Part shown: positions 27,027-35,835 of the stretch, piece after piece
Position numbering within the stretch: position 1 is the stretch's first letter
Layout: every line of letters starts with the position of its first letter
Source: Thermohalobacter berrensis
Lineage (GTDB): Bacteria > Bacillota > Clostridia > Tissierellales > Thermohalobacteraceae
Direction of reading: 5' to 3'
NCBI RefSeq assembly: GCF_003609645.1
Contig: NZ_MCIB01000001.1
Coordinates: 248,001-312,000 of the forward strand
DNA: 64,000 bases
The notes under the pieces: model-generated
What the model saw: only the letters and a program-made list of their open reading frames with translations
What the model was told of the DNA's origin: nothing
Databases searched by the model: none
Position numbers and translations under genes: made by a program

Positions 27027-28220
27027 ATGAATTTTTCAAAAAGAATTACTTCTATGCAAGAATCCCCTATTAGGAAATTAGTTCCCATAGCCGAAGAGGC
27101 AAAGAGTAAAGGAAAGAAGGTTTATCACTTAAATATTGGGCAACCTGATATTGAAACACCAGAATCATTTTTTAAGGCTGTAAAAAGTTTTGATGAGGAA
27201 GTATTAGCTTATACTTTTTCACAAGGTATTCCTGAATTAATAGACAGTTTTATAGAATATTATAAAAAGTATGATATTAATTTTGATAAAGATGAGATAC
27301 TTATTACAAATGGTGGAAGTGAAGCACTTCTATTTACTCTAATAGCTATATGTGACCATGGGGACCAAGTTCTTATACCAGAACCTTTTTATACAAATTA
27401 CAATGGTTTTGGAAGTTCTGTAGGTGTTGATGTTGTTCCAATTACAACTAAAGCTGAAGAAGGATTCCACTTACCTAAAAAAGAGGAAATAGAAAAACTT
27501 ATTACACCAAAAACTAGAGCCATATTGTTATCAAACCCTGGGAATCCAACAGGAGTTGTTTATACAAAAGAAGAAATATATATGCTAAGGGATTTGGCTA
27601 AGAAACATGATTTATTTATAGTAGCAGATGAAGTGTATAGGGAGTTTGTTTATGATGGATTTGAATATATGAGTTTTGCCCATTTAGAAGATATAAAAGA
27701 TAGAGTTGTAATTATAGATAGTGTATCAAAACGATATAGTGCATGTGGTGCTAGAATCGGTTCAATTGCAAGTAAAAATAGGGAATTAATTAAACAAATA
27801 TTAAAACTATGTCAGAGTAGATTATGCGTAGCTACAATTGAACAGATAGGTGCAGCAGAATTGATAAATGTACCAGACAACTATTTTACTGAGGTAGTAA
27901 ATGAGTATAAAAGACGAAGAGATGTAGTATATAATGCCCTTAATGAGATTGATGGTGTAATTTGTAAAAAACCACATGGTGCTTTTTATGTAACAGCTAA
28001 ACTACCAGTGGAAAATGCTGAAGATTTTGTGATTTGGTTATTAAGGGACTTTGATGTAGATAATCAAACTGTAATGCTAGCACCGGCTGAAGGGTTTTAT
28101 GCAACAGAAGGATTAGGAAAAGATGAGGTTAGAATTTCATATGTACTTAATGAAGAAGCACTTAGAAAGGCAATGAATATAATTAAAAAAGGATTAGAAG
28201 TTTATCCAAACAAAAAATAA
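27027..28220 (+). CDS. Class I/II PLP aminotransferase
   Basis: 397-residue fold-type I aminotransferase. Visible: LNIGQPDIETP, TNGGSEALLF, SNPGNPTGVVY, VADEVYREFVYD, the PLP lysine in SVSKRYSACGARIG, and a C-terminal RISYVLN. It is related to but distinct from the aspB product at 10372. Annotated homologues are usually called aspartate or aromatic aminotransferase; the substrate cannot be fixed from sequence. GGAGGAC precedes the ATG. Monocistronic, divergent from miaB and ending in a strong terminator. Confidence 0.85.
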   Translation: MNFSKRITSMQESPIRKLVPIAEEAKSKGKKVYHLNIGQPDIETPESFFKAVKSFDEEVLAYTFSQGIPELIDSFIEYYKKYDINFDKDEILITNGGSEALLFTLIAICDHGDQVLIPEPFYTNYNGFGSSVGVDVVPITTKAEEGFHLPKKEEIEKLITPKTRAILLSNPGNPTGVVYTKEEIYMLRDLAKKHDLFIVADEVYREFVYDGFEYMSFAHLEDIKDRVVIIDSVSKRYSACGARIGSIASKNRELIKQILKLCQSRLCVATIEQIGAAELINVPDNYFTEVVNEYKRRRDVVYNALNEIDGVICKKPHGAFYVTAKLPVENAEDFVIWLLRDFDVDNQTVMLAPAEGFYATEGLGKDEVRISYVLNEEALRKAMNIIKKGLEVYPNKK

Positions 28221-28231
28221 AGAAACTTTCT

Positions 28232-28258
28232 AGAGGAAGATTTTTCTTCCTCTTTTTT
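28232..28258 (+). terminator. Aminotransferase gene terminator
   Basis: Stem AGAGGAAGA / TCTTCCTCT (28232-28240 with 28245-28253), loop TTTT, then six T residues. Confidence 0.9.
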
Positions 28259-28285
28259 CTTTTTGTTTATTTAAAAGGAAGTTTA

Positions 28286-28435
28286 TTAATATTCTTGTCT
28301 TAAAGTCCTTTCGAACATTTGACATTTTTCCATATTACAGTATCCATCAATATTATGGATACAAGTTATAGCTCCGCATTTTTTTAACCTACTAATTTCA
28401 GCTGATTTTAGATTTTTTACTATATTTTCTTTCAT
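28286..28435 (-). CDS. Small four-cysteine protein
   Basis: 49 residues, too short for routine gene finding. Minus-strand ATG at 28435 preceded by GGAGGG with six bases of spacing. Cysteines at 20, 25, 33 and 38 (CGAITC ... DGYCNMEKC) suggest one zinc site, with a flavour of the short clostridial DUF1540-type proteins (C..N..DGYC). No membrane segment. It is alone on its strand, tail to tail with the aminotransferase gene. Function unknown; could bind metal or be sporulation-associated. Confidence 0.65.
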   Translation of the reverse strand: MKENIVKNLKSAEISRLKKCGAITCIHNIDGYCNMEKCQMFERTLRQEY

Positions 28436-28449
28436 CTGCATCCCTCCTA

Positions 28450-28859
28450 TTATTATCTTATATATAAATTATAACACTATAAACATATTATGTCAAACTT
28501 GTTTTCTGAAATTTGCATAAGCAAAACTTAAAAATTGCATATAATGCTATCGTAACTAAAATAAAAATAAAATAATGCAATTATATGTATTGTTATATGC
28601 AATTTAATATTCTTTAAACATATAAAAAGAATATATTTTAAGATATAATAAACAATCAATAAAATCTATTTACTCATATCTCCATATAAATAATCAAATA
28701 CATAGAATATTGACAAAATAACTTAAAAAACTACTATAATTATTGATGTTTTAAGATAACTATCTAATAATAAGAATTAGTTTTTTGAAACTTAAAATAA
28801 TTAATTAAATTTAACTATTATAGAAATACTAATTTATATAGGCTTTTGAAAATTAGGCG
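28450..28859. other. AT-rich intergenic region upstream of potassium channel gene
   Basis: No reading frame. It contains a 13-base inverted repeat AAATTGCATATAA (28532-28544) with its complement at 28593-28605, and a promoter-like TTGACA (28710-28715) with TATAAT (28735-28740), spacer 19, which would give a leader of about 110 bases for the channel gene. Confidence 0.5.
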
Positions 28860-29903
28860 GTGATAACAATAACTAGCTTTACAACTTTTTTTAAAAAATT
28901 GCATATATCAATACTTGCTACTAAACTCTATAAATCTTTAGTTATAGCTATTTTATTTATAATATTTTTTTCTAGCTTATTTTATCTTTTTGAAGCCCCA
29001 TATAATAAGAATATTAAAAGTTTTATAGATGCCTTATGGTGGGGATTTGTAACAAGTACAACTGTCGGATATGGTGATATATATCCAGTAACTTCAATCG
29101 GAAGAGTAATTGCTATTTTACTTATGATAATAGGTATAGGAGCATTTGGATTTATTACCGCTTCTATAGCATCGGTTTTAGTTGAAAAAAATTTGAAGAA
29201 AGGAATGGGGCTTATGGACGTAAATTTTAGTGATCACATAATAGTTATTGGGTGGAACTACAGGTCTAAATCAATTATTGAAGAGTTAACACGTGAAGAT
29301 AAAAATATAGAAATAGCGTTAATAGATAATAATTTAGACCAAAATCCTTATAACAATAAAAATATTTCCTATATAAAAGGAGATCCAACTAATGACCAAG
29401 TACTAAATAGGGCTAATATAAAAGAGGCTAAAACAGTAATAGTTTTAGCAGACAAAAAGCTTAACAATGCAGAAATGATAGATGCAAAATCGGTACTCAT
29501 ATGTTTAGCTGTTGATAGAATAAACCCTAATGTTTATTTAATTGCAGAGGTATTAAATCATTTAAATATAGTTCATTTTAAAAGGGCTAATGTTGACGAT
29601 ATAATAATTAGCAGTCAGTTTGAAAGCAGAATACTTATGAGATGTGCCTTATATAAAGGTGTAAGCAAAGCCTTTAAAGAATTAATGACAAATTCCTACG
29701 GTAATGAAATTTACGAAATGAGCAATATACCACAATATAATAATAAACCATATAAAGAAGTGGCTATAGATTTTTTAAATAAAAAAGCCACTTTAATTGG
29801 ATATTATAGAGACGATAAAATTTTCCTTAATCCAGACAGTAATACAATATTGACAAAGGATGATATTCTTTTGTATATAGCTGAGAATAAGATAAAATTA
29901 TAG
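28860..29903 (+). CDS. Potassium channel with RCK/TrkA-N domain (YugO-like)
   Basis: Up to 347 residues. Two membrane helices flank a pore loop with selectivity filter TVGYGD (about residues 68-73); a cytoplasmic RCK domain (IVIGWNYRSKSI, a degenerate GxGxxG as in Bacillus YugO) and a short RCK-C domain follow. It likely mediates gated K+ efflux. The start is uncertain: the GTG at 28860 lies inside the best ribosome site (AGGCGGTGAT), and no ATG, GTG or TTG follows at good spacing until TTG 28899. Its end overlaps the convergent MocR gene by six bases. Confidence 0.85.
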   Translation: MITITSFTTFFKKLHISILATKLYKSLVIAILFIIFFSSLFYLFEAPYNKNIKSFIDALWWGFVTSTTVGYGDIYPVTSIGRVIAILLMIIGIGAFGFITASIASVLVEKNLKKGMGLMDVNFSDHIIVIGWNYRSKSIIEELTREDKNIEIALIDNNLDQNPYNNKNISYIKGDPTNDQVLNRANIKEAKTVIVLADKKLNNAEMIDAKSVLICLAVDRINPNVYLIAEVLNHLNIVHFKRANVDDIIISSQFESRILMRCALYKGVSKAFKELMTNSYGNEIYEMSNIPQYNNKPYKEVAIDFLNKKATLIGYYRDDKIFLNPDSNTILTKDDILLYIAENKIKL

Positions 29904-31397
29904 AATAGGCCTATATGAATCACCTTTTTCTATTTCATTATTTGTCTTTTTTAAAAAACTATTGATTACTTCTGAAAAGTATTTGATACTATTTTCTATT
30001 TGACTTGAATAAATAGAAGCTATACTTATTCTAAAATGATGATCATCTTCTTTATTAACATAAAAAATTGAACCAGGCATAAAAATAATATTATTTTTAA
30101 GAGAAAAATTGTATAAATCCCATGAAGAATATTTATCCGGTAAACTAAACCAGAAATTTAATCCACCCTTTGGTAAATCATATTTAACTTCTTTAGGTAT
30201 ATACTTTTTTATACTATCTGACATAATCTCAAAGCGTTTTTTATATATGTTTTCCATATAATTAATATGTTTTTTCCATATTCCTTTTCTTAGATATAAA
30301 TCAAATGCTCTTTGAATTAAGCCAGATGTAGATATATCAGACATATGTTTAGCAGCAATTACTTTATTATAAATTGAAATAGGTGTAACCATAAAGGCTA
30401 ATCTTAAACCTGGCATGAAAATTTTTGAAAAACTTTTTATATATATAACTTTATTTTCTGTATCTAATGATTTTAGGGTTTGATTATTACTGCTAAAAAA
30501 CGATAAATCGCTTAGATAATCATCTTCTATTATAAACAGGTCATGTTTATAAGCTAATTCTAATAACTTATTCTTTTTCTCCACTGAATATGAATAACCC
30601 GTAGGATTTTGAAAGTTTGGCATAACATAGATAAATTTAGGTTTAAAACTTTTTAACTTATTTTCTAAAGCTTTTATATCAATACCATCTTTTTCTATTG
30701 GAATTCCAATAATCCTTGCACCACGAGATTTAAAAGATGATATAGCACCAGCATATGTTGGATTTTCGGTAAATACTATATCACCATAATCAATTAAAGC
30801 TTTAGATAAAATATCTATTCCTTGTTGAGCCCCTGAAATTATTTGAATACTATCTATAGTTGTTATTATATTACTATTTATTAAATATTTTTTTATAGCT
30901 TTTCTTAATGGCAAGTATCCTTGGCTCTCTTGATAACCAAAAGCATTTCCTCTATCCCTATCGAGAACTTCATTCAGAACTGATTTAAATTCGGTTACTG
31001 GGAATAAGTCAGGAGTTGGGGTAGCACTAGCAAAGTTTATTGTATTCTTATTAATTTGTATTTGATTACTATTAATAATATTCCTGTTCTTTTCATCTAA
31101 ATATCTTTCTTCACTATGAGTTTCTATATAGCGTATATCTTTGTTATTAATATTTTTTACAAAAGTACCACTACCTACTTTTTTGTACACAAGATCTTCT
31201 TGCTCTAATAATTTATATGCATTTACTACTGTTGCATTATTTATTTTCAGTAAATTTGCTAATCTTCTTATCGGAGGAAGCTTGGTGTGTGGTGTTAGAA
31301 CCCCATTTAAAATCATACTTTTCAATTCATTATATAATTGAATATATAAATACTGATTACTTTTTCTATTTAGCTTAATATTGTTATACTCTACCAT
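29898..31397 (-). CDS. MocR/GabR-type regulator (GntR helix-turn-helix plus aminotransferase fold)
   Basis: 499 residues. N-terminal GntR winged helix (LPPIRRLANLLKINNATVVNAYKLLEQEDLVYKK split over residues 40-75), then a linker and a class I aminotransferase-like domain with NPTYAGAISSF, PNFQNPTGYSY, EDDYLSDL and the PLP lysine in SFSKIFMPGLRLAF. Such proteins sense PLP or amino compounds, e.g. PdxR and GabR. No vitamin B6 or GABA gene is adjacent, so the target is unknown. AGGAGG precedes the ATG, and a palindrome overlaps the predicted transcription start. Confidence 0.9.
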   Translation of the reverse strand: MVEYNNIKLNRKSNQYLYIQLYNELKSMILNGVLTPHTKLPPIRRLANLLKINNATVVNAYKLLEQEDLVYKKVGSGTFVKNINNKDIRYIETHSEERYLDEKNRNIINSNQIQINKNTINFASATPTPDLFPVTEFKSVLNEVLDRDRGNAFGYQESQGYLPLRKAIKKYLINSNIITTIDSIQIISGAQQGIDILSKALIDYGDIVFTENPTYAGAISSFKSRGARIIGIPIEKDGIDIKALENKLKSFKPKFIYVMPNFQNPTGYSYSVEKKNKLLELAYKHDLFIIEDDYLSDLSFFSSNNQTLKSLDTENKVIYIKSFSKIFMPGLRLAFMVTPISIYNKVIAAKHMSDISTSGLIQRAFDLYLRKGIWKKHINYMENIYKKRFEIMSDSIKKYIPKEVKYDLPKGGLNFWFSLPDKYSSWDLYNFSLKNNIIFMPGSIFYVNKEDDHHFRISIASIYSSQIENSIKYFSEVINSFLKKTNNEIEKGDSYRPIL

Positions 31398-31411
31398 TTA
31401 TAACCTCCTAT

Positions 31412-31439
31412 ATTGTACCCATACAATTTTTATATTATA
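31412..31439 (-). promoter_or_regulatory. mocR promoter -10 and palindromic operator
   Basis: ATTGTA CCCA TACAAT palindrome at 31412-31427; on the minus strand a TATAAT (31439-31434) places the expected transcription start at its edge. Autoregulation by the adjacent MocR protein is the obvious hypothesis. Confidence 0.6.
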
Positions 31440-31475
31440 ATTTTATCAAATTCCAAAAAGATATTCAAAAAATAA

Positions 31476-31502
31476 AAAATTCAACCTGTAAGGTTGAATT
31501 TT
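31476..31502 (-). terminator. Terminator of the MerR-like gene
   Basis: Twelve-base stem (31476-31487 with 31491-31502), TTCAACCT core, followed on the minus strand by TTTTTTATTTTTTG. Confidence 0.85.
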
Positions 31503-32103
31503 ATTTCTTTTTGAAGATTCTTTTTATAAAACTCTTATTATTTTCCTTTTCTTTTTTTAGTTTTTCTTTTAATTGTATGATTTCATAAGATTTTTCTTTA
31601 ACTTTCATTTTTAATTTAGCATTTTCACAAATTAGCACATCTCTTTCTTTGCTTCTAATTTCTTCCTTTAATTTTTTTACTTCTTCTTTTAATTCTTTAA
31701 TTTCCTTTAAACTAGTATATTCTTTACTTTCTATAAATTCCTGTAGCTGCTGAGAGACTGAGTTTTGAAGTTTGGTAGTAATTTCTTCTATTGATGTATT
31801 ATTTTCCTTATCTATCATAGTTGTTACAGCTGTTTCTCTTTGCTGTTCATTCAAAATTATTTCAGGAGAATTTAAAATTAGCTTTATTTGTTTGTTTGTA
31901 AAGCCTTTTTCTTGTAATGCTTTGATATAATTTAAAGTTTCTATTTCTTTATAGGTATAATATCTATGATTAGCTTCATTTCTAGGAATTTCTAAATCAA
32001 ATTCTTTTTCATAATATCTCAAAACATGAGGCTGATAACCAGTTATTTCAGCAACTTCAGATATACTATATTCTTTTTTTGGATCAATTTGAGATTCTGG
32101 CAT
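31501..32103 (-). CDS. MerR-type DNA-binding protein with long coiled coil (RacA-like layout)
   Basis: 200 residues. N-terminal MerR winged helix: EYSISEVAEITGYQPHVLRYYEKEF, then NEANHRYYTYKEIETLNYIK. Residues about 105-185 are coiled coil rich in Lys and Glu, ending in a basic tail (IKRIFKKK). No cysteine-based effector site typical of metal or redox MerR proteins. The combination recalls Bacillus RacA, which anchors origins at the cell pole in sporulation, but also plain regulators with a C-terminal coil. Single-gene unit with its own terminator. Confidence 0.78.
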   Translation of the reverse strand: MPESQIDPKKEYSISEVAEITGYQPHVLRYYEKEFDLEIPRNEANHRYYTYKEIETLNYIKALQEKGFTNKQIKLILNSPEIILNEQQRETAVTTMIDKENNTSIEEITTKLQNSVSQQLQEFIESKEYTSLKEIKELKEEVKKLKEEIRSKERDVLICENAKLKMKVKEKSYEIIQLKEKLKKEKENNKSFIKRIFKKK

Positions 32104-32247
32104 TTAATCACCTCCATGTAAAATATTACATATTATCTATTTCTCTATAAGTTCAATATGTCCTTCATTTTTTTTTGAATTTTTTTACAACAATATTCGA
32201 TATTTTTAAATTAGAACTTCAAATCATGTAGAAAAATGTAAAATAAA

Positions 32248-32284
32248 AAAACATAATTTCTGTCGATTGCAGAAATTATGTTTT
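32248..32284 (-). terminator. cheR terminator
   Basis: Fifteen-base stem AAAACATAATTTCTG (32248-32262) with complement (32270-32284), loop of seven, minus-strand T run after it. Confidence 0.88.
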
Positions 32285-32335
32285 AAAATCATTTTTCAGT
32301 GTACTTGGATTACAATTTACTTTATGTATTGTAAT

Positions 32336-33112
32336 TTATTTTACTTTTTTATAAAAAAAAGTTTTTATTGGTCTAAAATTATATCTTTCTGGTAAAATAA
32401 TTTGCTCAGTACTACCAACAAAAAAGATTCCATCATCTGCTAAGGATTTATTAAATTTTTTATATAATTTATTTTTTGCTTCTTCCGTAAAATATATCAT
32501 TACATTTCTACAAATTATTAAGTCTAAGTTTGTAGGGTAATCATCCTCTAGTAGATTATGTTTTTTAAATTTGACACACTGTTTTATTGAATTATCAATT
32601 TTAAATTTTCTACCTAACTTAGTAAAATATTTACTTTTAAAATTAGATGGTACATTCTTTAAACTTTTTTCATCATATACTCCTACTTTTGCATTATTAA
32701 TTGCATTATTATCTATATCAGTTGCAAGAACCTTTACATCTTGTAGATTCAGATATTTTGAAAGAATCATAACAAGTGTATATGGCTCTTCACCAGTAGA
32801 ACAAGCACTACTCCATACTTTTATGTTTTTCCCTTTACTTTTAATTAATTTAGGCAATATATAATCTTCTAATACTTTCCACTGCTCAGGATTCCTAAAA
32901 AATTCTGAAACGTTAATGGTTAGATAGTTTAAAAATTCATCTAAAAGATTGTTATCATTTTTTAATGCTTTAAAATAATTATCATAATTTCTAAAATTAT
33001 TTCTTTTAATTAATGAATTAATCCTTCTTTTCATTTGTTTTTCTTTATAAGACCCTAAGTCTATATTTGTAAGTTTATATATCTGTTTCTTAAAAACTTC
33101 GTATTTATCCAT
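32336..33112 (-). CDS. CheR-type chemoreceptor/protein glutamate methyltransferase
   Basis: 258 residues from the ATG at 33112 (GAGGGG six bases before). N-terminal CheR helical domain; SAM-binding core with VWSSACSTGEEPYT and ATDIDNNAI, then DLIICRNVMIYF and the C-terminal GIFFVGSTEQI. CheR methylates glutamates of methyl-accepting chemotaxis proteins. No other chemotaxis gene is nearby; stand-alone CheR genes are common in Clostridia. An ORF extension upstream (25 residues) would overlap the ribosome site and is rejected. Confidence 0.9.
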   Translation of the reverse strand: MDKYEVFKKQIYKLTNIDLGSYKEKQMKRRINSLIKRNNFRNYDNYFKALKNDNNLLDEFLNYLTINVSEFFRNPEQWKVLEDYILPKLIKSKGKNIKVWSSACSTGEEPYTLVMILSKYLNLQDVKVLATDIDNNAINNAKVGVYDEKSLKNVPSNFKSKYFTKLGRKFKIDNSIKQCVKFKKHNLLEDDYPTNLDLIICRNVMIYFTEEAKNKLYKKFNKSLADDGIFFVGSTEQIILPERYNFRPIKTFFYKKVK

Positions 33113-33161
33113 AATAAACCCCTCTACTTTATTTAATAAAATATAGATTAATTTTAACATA

Positions 33162-33189
33162 TAAAAAAAAAGGCGGCAATATGCCACCT
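33162..33189 (-). terminator. ispH-rpsA terminator
   Basis: Minus-strand stem AGGTGGCA / TGCCGCCT (one G-T pair), loop TAT, followed by nine T residues. Strong. Confidence 0.92.
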
Positions 33190-33260
33190 AAAGAATGTAA
33201 AGGGGGTTTTTGTAAGGTTATAAATTATTTTTGACATTAATTTATTTTTTATACATATAG

Positions 33261-35234
33261 CTAATTTTTGCTTTTTATAATATCTCCTATTGTAAATTCT
33301 ATATCTTCATTATATTCTTGATAATTAACATTTTTAGAATCATCTGCTTCTTTAATACTTAAGCTAATTTTTTGTTTTTCTATATCTAAATTCAAAATTT
33401 TAACTTTAACTTTTTCACCAATCTCTAATTTTTCCGAAGGTTTTGCAATATGGTCATTACTAATTTGAGAAATATGAACTAACCCTTCTATTCCTGGCTC
33501 TAATTCTATAAAAGCTCCATAAGACATTAATTTAACAACTTTACCTTCTACTATATTTCCAACTTTGTATTTTTTATCTATATTTTCCCAAGGATGCGGT
33601 TGAGTTGCTTTTAAACTTAAAGAAATTCTTTCATTTTCTTTATCAATATTTTTAATTAAAACTTTAATCCTATCTCCTTCATTAATTAACTCCGTTGGAT
33701 GACTAATTTTAGCCCATGATAATTCAGATATATGTAGTAAGCCTTCAATTCCTCCAATATCAACAAAAGCTCCGTAATTAGTTATTTTTCTTACTATACC
33801 TTCAACTATGGCACCTTTTTGTAATTTTGATAACAATTCTAATTTCTTTCTTTCTGTTTCTTCTTGCTCGACAATTTTTCTTGAAAAAACTAGCTTTTTA
33901 TTTTCTCTATTAAATTCTATAATCTTTACTTCTAGTATTTTACCTATATATGAATCTAACTTGTTTACAAATTTAGTCGAAATATGTGAAATAGGAATAA
34001 ATCCTATAACACCTTCTGCTAAAGCTAAAAGTCCACCTTTAATTTTTCTTATTACTTTAACATTAATTACTTTTTTATTTTTATATAGTTCACTTAGTTT
34101 TTTCCAACCAAGGATTTTATCAGCTCTCTTTTTAGAAAGTAAAACATTACCTTCTCCGTCATCTACTTCCATTACATATACATCTATTTTATCTCCAACT
34201 TTTATTACATCACTTGGATTAACATTTGAATCTACTGAAAATTCTTCACTTTTTACTATTCCATCTGCTTTATAGCCAATATTTACTATTACTTCTTCAT
34301 TATTTACAGAAATTATTTCCCCTTCAACTATATCTCCTTTTTCTAGATTAGCTACATCTGATAAAGAATTTAACATGCTATTCATATTCTCGTTATGATT
34401 ATTAAAATTGCTCATTATATCTATTACCTCCTTAATTATCCAATCTGGAGTTGAAGCCCCAGCAGTTATACCAACAGTTTGGTATTTTTTAAAATCTTCT
34501 AATGGTAAATCTTTTATCGTTTCAATATGATAAGTGTTTGGACAATATTTTTTGCTAATTTTAACAAGCTTTTGTGTATTAGAACTATGAAATCCTCCAA
34601 TAACTATCATTGCATCAACTTTTTGTGCTACTTTTTTACATGATTCTTGCCTTAGTTGTGTGGCATTACAAATAGTATTAAATATTTTACTTTCTTTTGC
34701 TTTTTTTACAATTTCTTTAGAAAGCTTTTCAAATTTTTCCTCAGTTATTGTAGTTTGAGCAACAATACATAGCTTGTTTAACAACGGAATCTTTTTAATA
34801 TCTTCCATAGAGTTTACTATATAAGCAGAATTATTGCACCAGCCGTTTATCCCTATTACCTCTGGATGTTCTTTATCTCCTATAATTACTATTTGATAAC
34901 CTTTATTGTAATATTCATTGGCCTTTTTTTGAACTTTTCTAACAAATGGACATGTAGAATCTATTAATTCAATATTATTTTCTTTAGTCTTATCGTATAT
35001 GTTTAAAGGTACACCATGTGACCTAATTATAACTTTGCCATTTTTTACATCATCAATATTTTCAATAGTTTTTAATCCTTTACTTTTTAATTGTTCTATA
35101 ACTTGTTTGTTATGAATTAAAGGTCCTAAAGAATAAACATTATTCTTTTTATTATTTACTGTTTCATAAGCTGAATCTATAGCTTTTTTCACTCCGAAAC
35201 AAAACCCTGAATTTTCAGCCAAAATTATTTTCAA
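33261..35234 (-). CDS. ispH: IspH-ribosomal protein S1 fusion
   Basis: 657 residues in two parts. The first 285 are 4-hydroxy-3-methylbut-2-enyl diphosphate reductase, the last step of the MEP isoprenoid pathway, with cluster cysteines in NSGFCFGVKKA, DSTCPFVRK and NTICNATQLRQ. The rest has four S1 RNA-binding repeats (e.g. GDIVEGEIISVNNEEVIVNIGYKADG). This fusion is characteristic of Clostridia. TTG start at 35234 after GGAGG; a longer upstream frame overlaps plsC and has no IspH homology. Lies downstream of cmk-plsC, the usual rpsA position. Confidence 0.95.
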   Translation of the reverse strand: MKIILAENSGFCFGVKKAIDSAYETVNNKKNNVYSLGPLIHNKQVIEQLKSKGLKTIENIDDVKNGKVIIRSHGVPLNIYDKTKENNIELIDSTCPFVRKVQKKANEYYNKGYQIVIIGDKEHPEVIGINGWCNNSAYIVNSMEDIKKIPLLNKLCIVAQTTITEEKFEKLSKEIVKKAKESKIFNTICNATQLRQESCKKVAQKVDAMIVIGGFHSSNTQKLVKISKKYCPNTYHIETIKDLPLEDFKKYQTVGITAGASTPDWIIKEVIDIMSNFNNHNENMNSMLNSLSDVANLEKGDIVEGEIISVNNEEVIVNIGYKADGIVKSEEFSVDSNVNPSDVIKVGDKIDVYVMEVDDGEGNVLLSKKRADKILGWKKLSELYKNKKVINVKVIRKIKGGLLALAEGVIGFIPISHISTKFVNKLDSYIGKILEVKIIEFNRENKKLVFSRKIVEQEETERKKLELLSKLQKGAIVEGIVRKITNYGAFVDIGGIEGLLHISELSWAKISHPTELINEGDRIKVLIKNIDKENERISLSLKATQPHPWENIDKKYKVGNIVEGKVVKLMSYGAFIELEPGIEGLVHISQISNDHIAKPSEKLEIGEKVKVKILNLDIEKQKISLSIKEADDSKNVNYQEYNEDIEFTIGDIIKSKN

Positions 35235-35250
35235 AATAAAACCTCCTACT

Positions 35251-35832
35251 CTATTTTTTAAGTTTATATATAGAAGATAAAATTTCTTGGCTAACTTTTT
35301 TATAATCATCTTGGCTATTTTTCTTAGAGTAATAGTTTTTAAACTCAATTTGATTTCCTATATTTATTTTAACCTTATTAAATAACTTATAGTCAGTATC
35401 AATATAAACAGGTATAACAGGAGATTTACTCTTAATACTTATCATTGCAACACCTGGTTTTGCATGTTTAATATTTTCATTATTAACCCTTGTTCCTTCG
35501 GGAAAAATACCTAAAACCTTTTCTTCTTTAAGAATTCTTATAGATTTTTTTATAGCAGATAAATCAGTATTTTTTCTATCAACAGGAAAAGCTCCAAGTT
35601 TTTTCAAAATAATTGAAAAAAATTTATTTTTAAATAATTCCTTTTTAGCCATAAAGTGGACCTTTCTATTTAATGAAATTCCAACAAGAATAGGGTCTAA
35701 AAGGCTTTTATGATTAGAACATATTATTAATCTACCCTTTTTAGGTATATTTTCAAGACCATTTATTTCTATTCTGTATATAAAATTAAAAAAAAGATAA
35801 CTTAAATTTTTAGCAAGTTTATAGAAGCTCAT
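35251..35832 (-). CDS. plsC: 1-acyl-sn-glycerol-3-phosphate acyltransferase
   Basis: 193 residues, a small PlsC making phosphatidic acid at the membrane. Motif I NHKSLLDP (HX4D), motif II region KKLGAFPVDR, motif III FPEGTR and a final PVIPVYI are present. N-terminal hydrophobic stretch (LFFNFIYRI). Starts at ATG 35832, four bases from cmk, and continues to ispH-rpsA, the cmk-plsC-ispH/rpsA operon order well known from Clostridia and Bacillus relatives. Confidence 0.93.
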   Translation of the reverse strand: MSFYKLAKNLSYLFFNFIYRIEINGLENIPKKGRLIICSNHKSLLDPILVGISLNRKVHFMAKKELFKNKFFSIILKKLGAFPVDRKNTDLSAIKKSIRILKEEKVLGIFPEGTRVNNENIKHAKPGVAMISIKSKSPVIPVYIDTDYKLFNKVKINIGNQIEFKNYYSKKNSQDDYKKVSQEILSSIYKLKK

Positions 35833-35835
35833 GAA

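Noticed and set aside
33808-34275. 155-residue plus-strand frame opposite the S1 repeats
   Set aside because: Shadow of the S1 coding strand: no ribosome site, hydrophobic low-complexity product, and overlaps a well supported gene.
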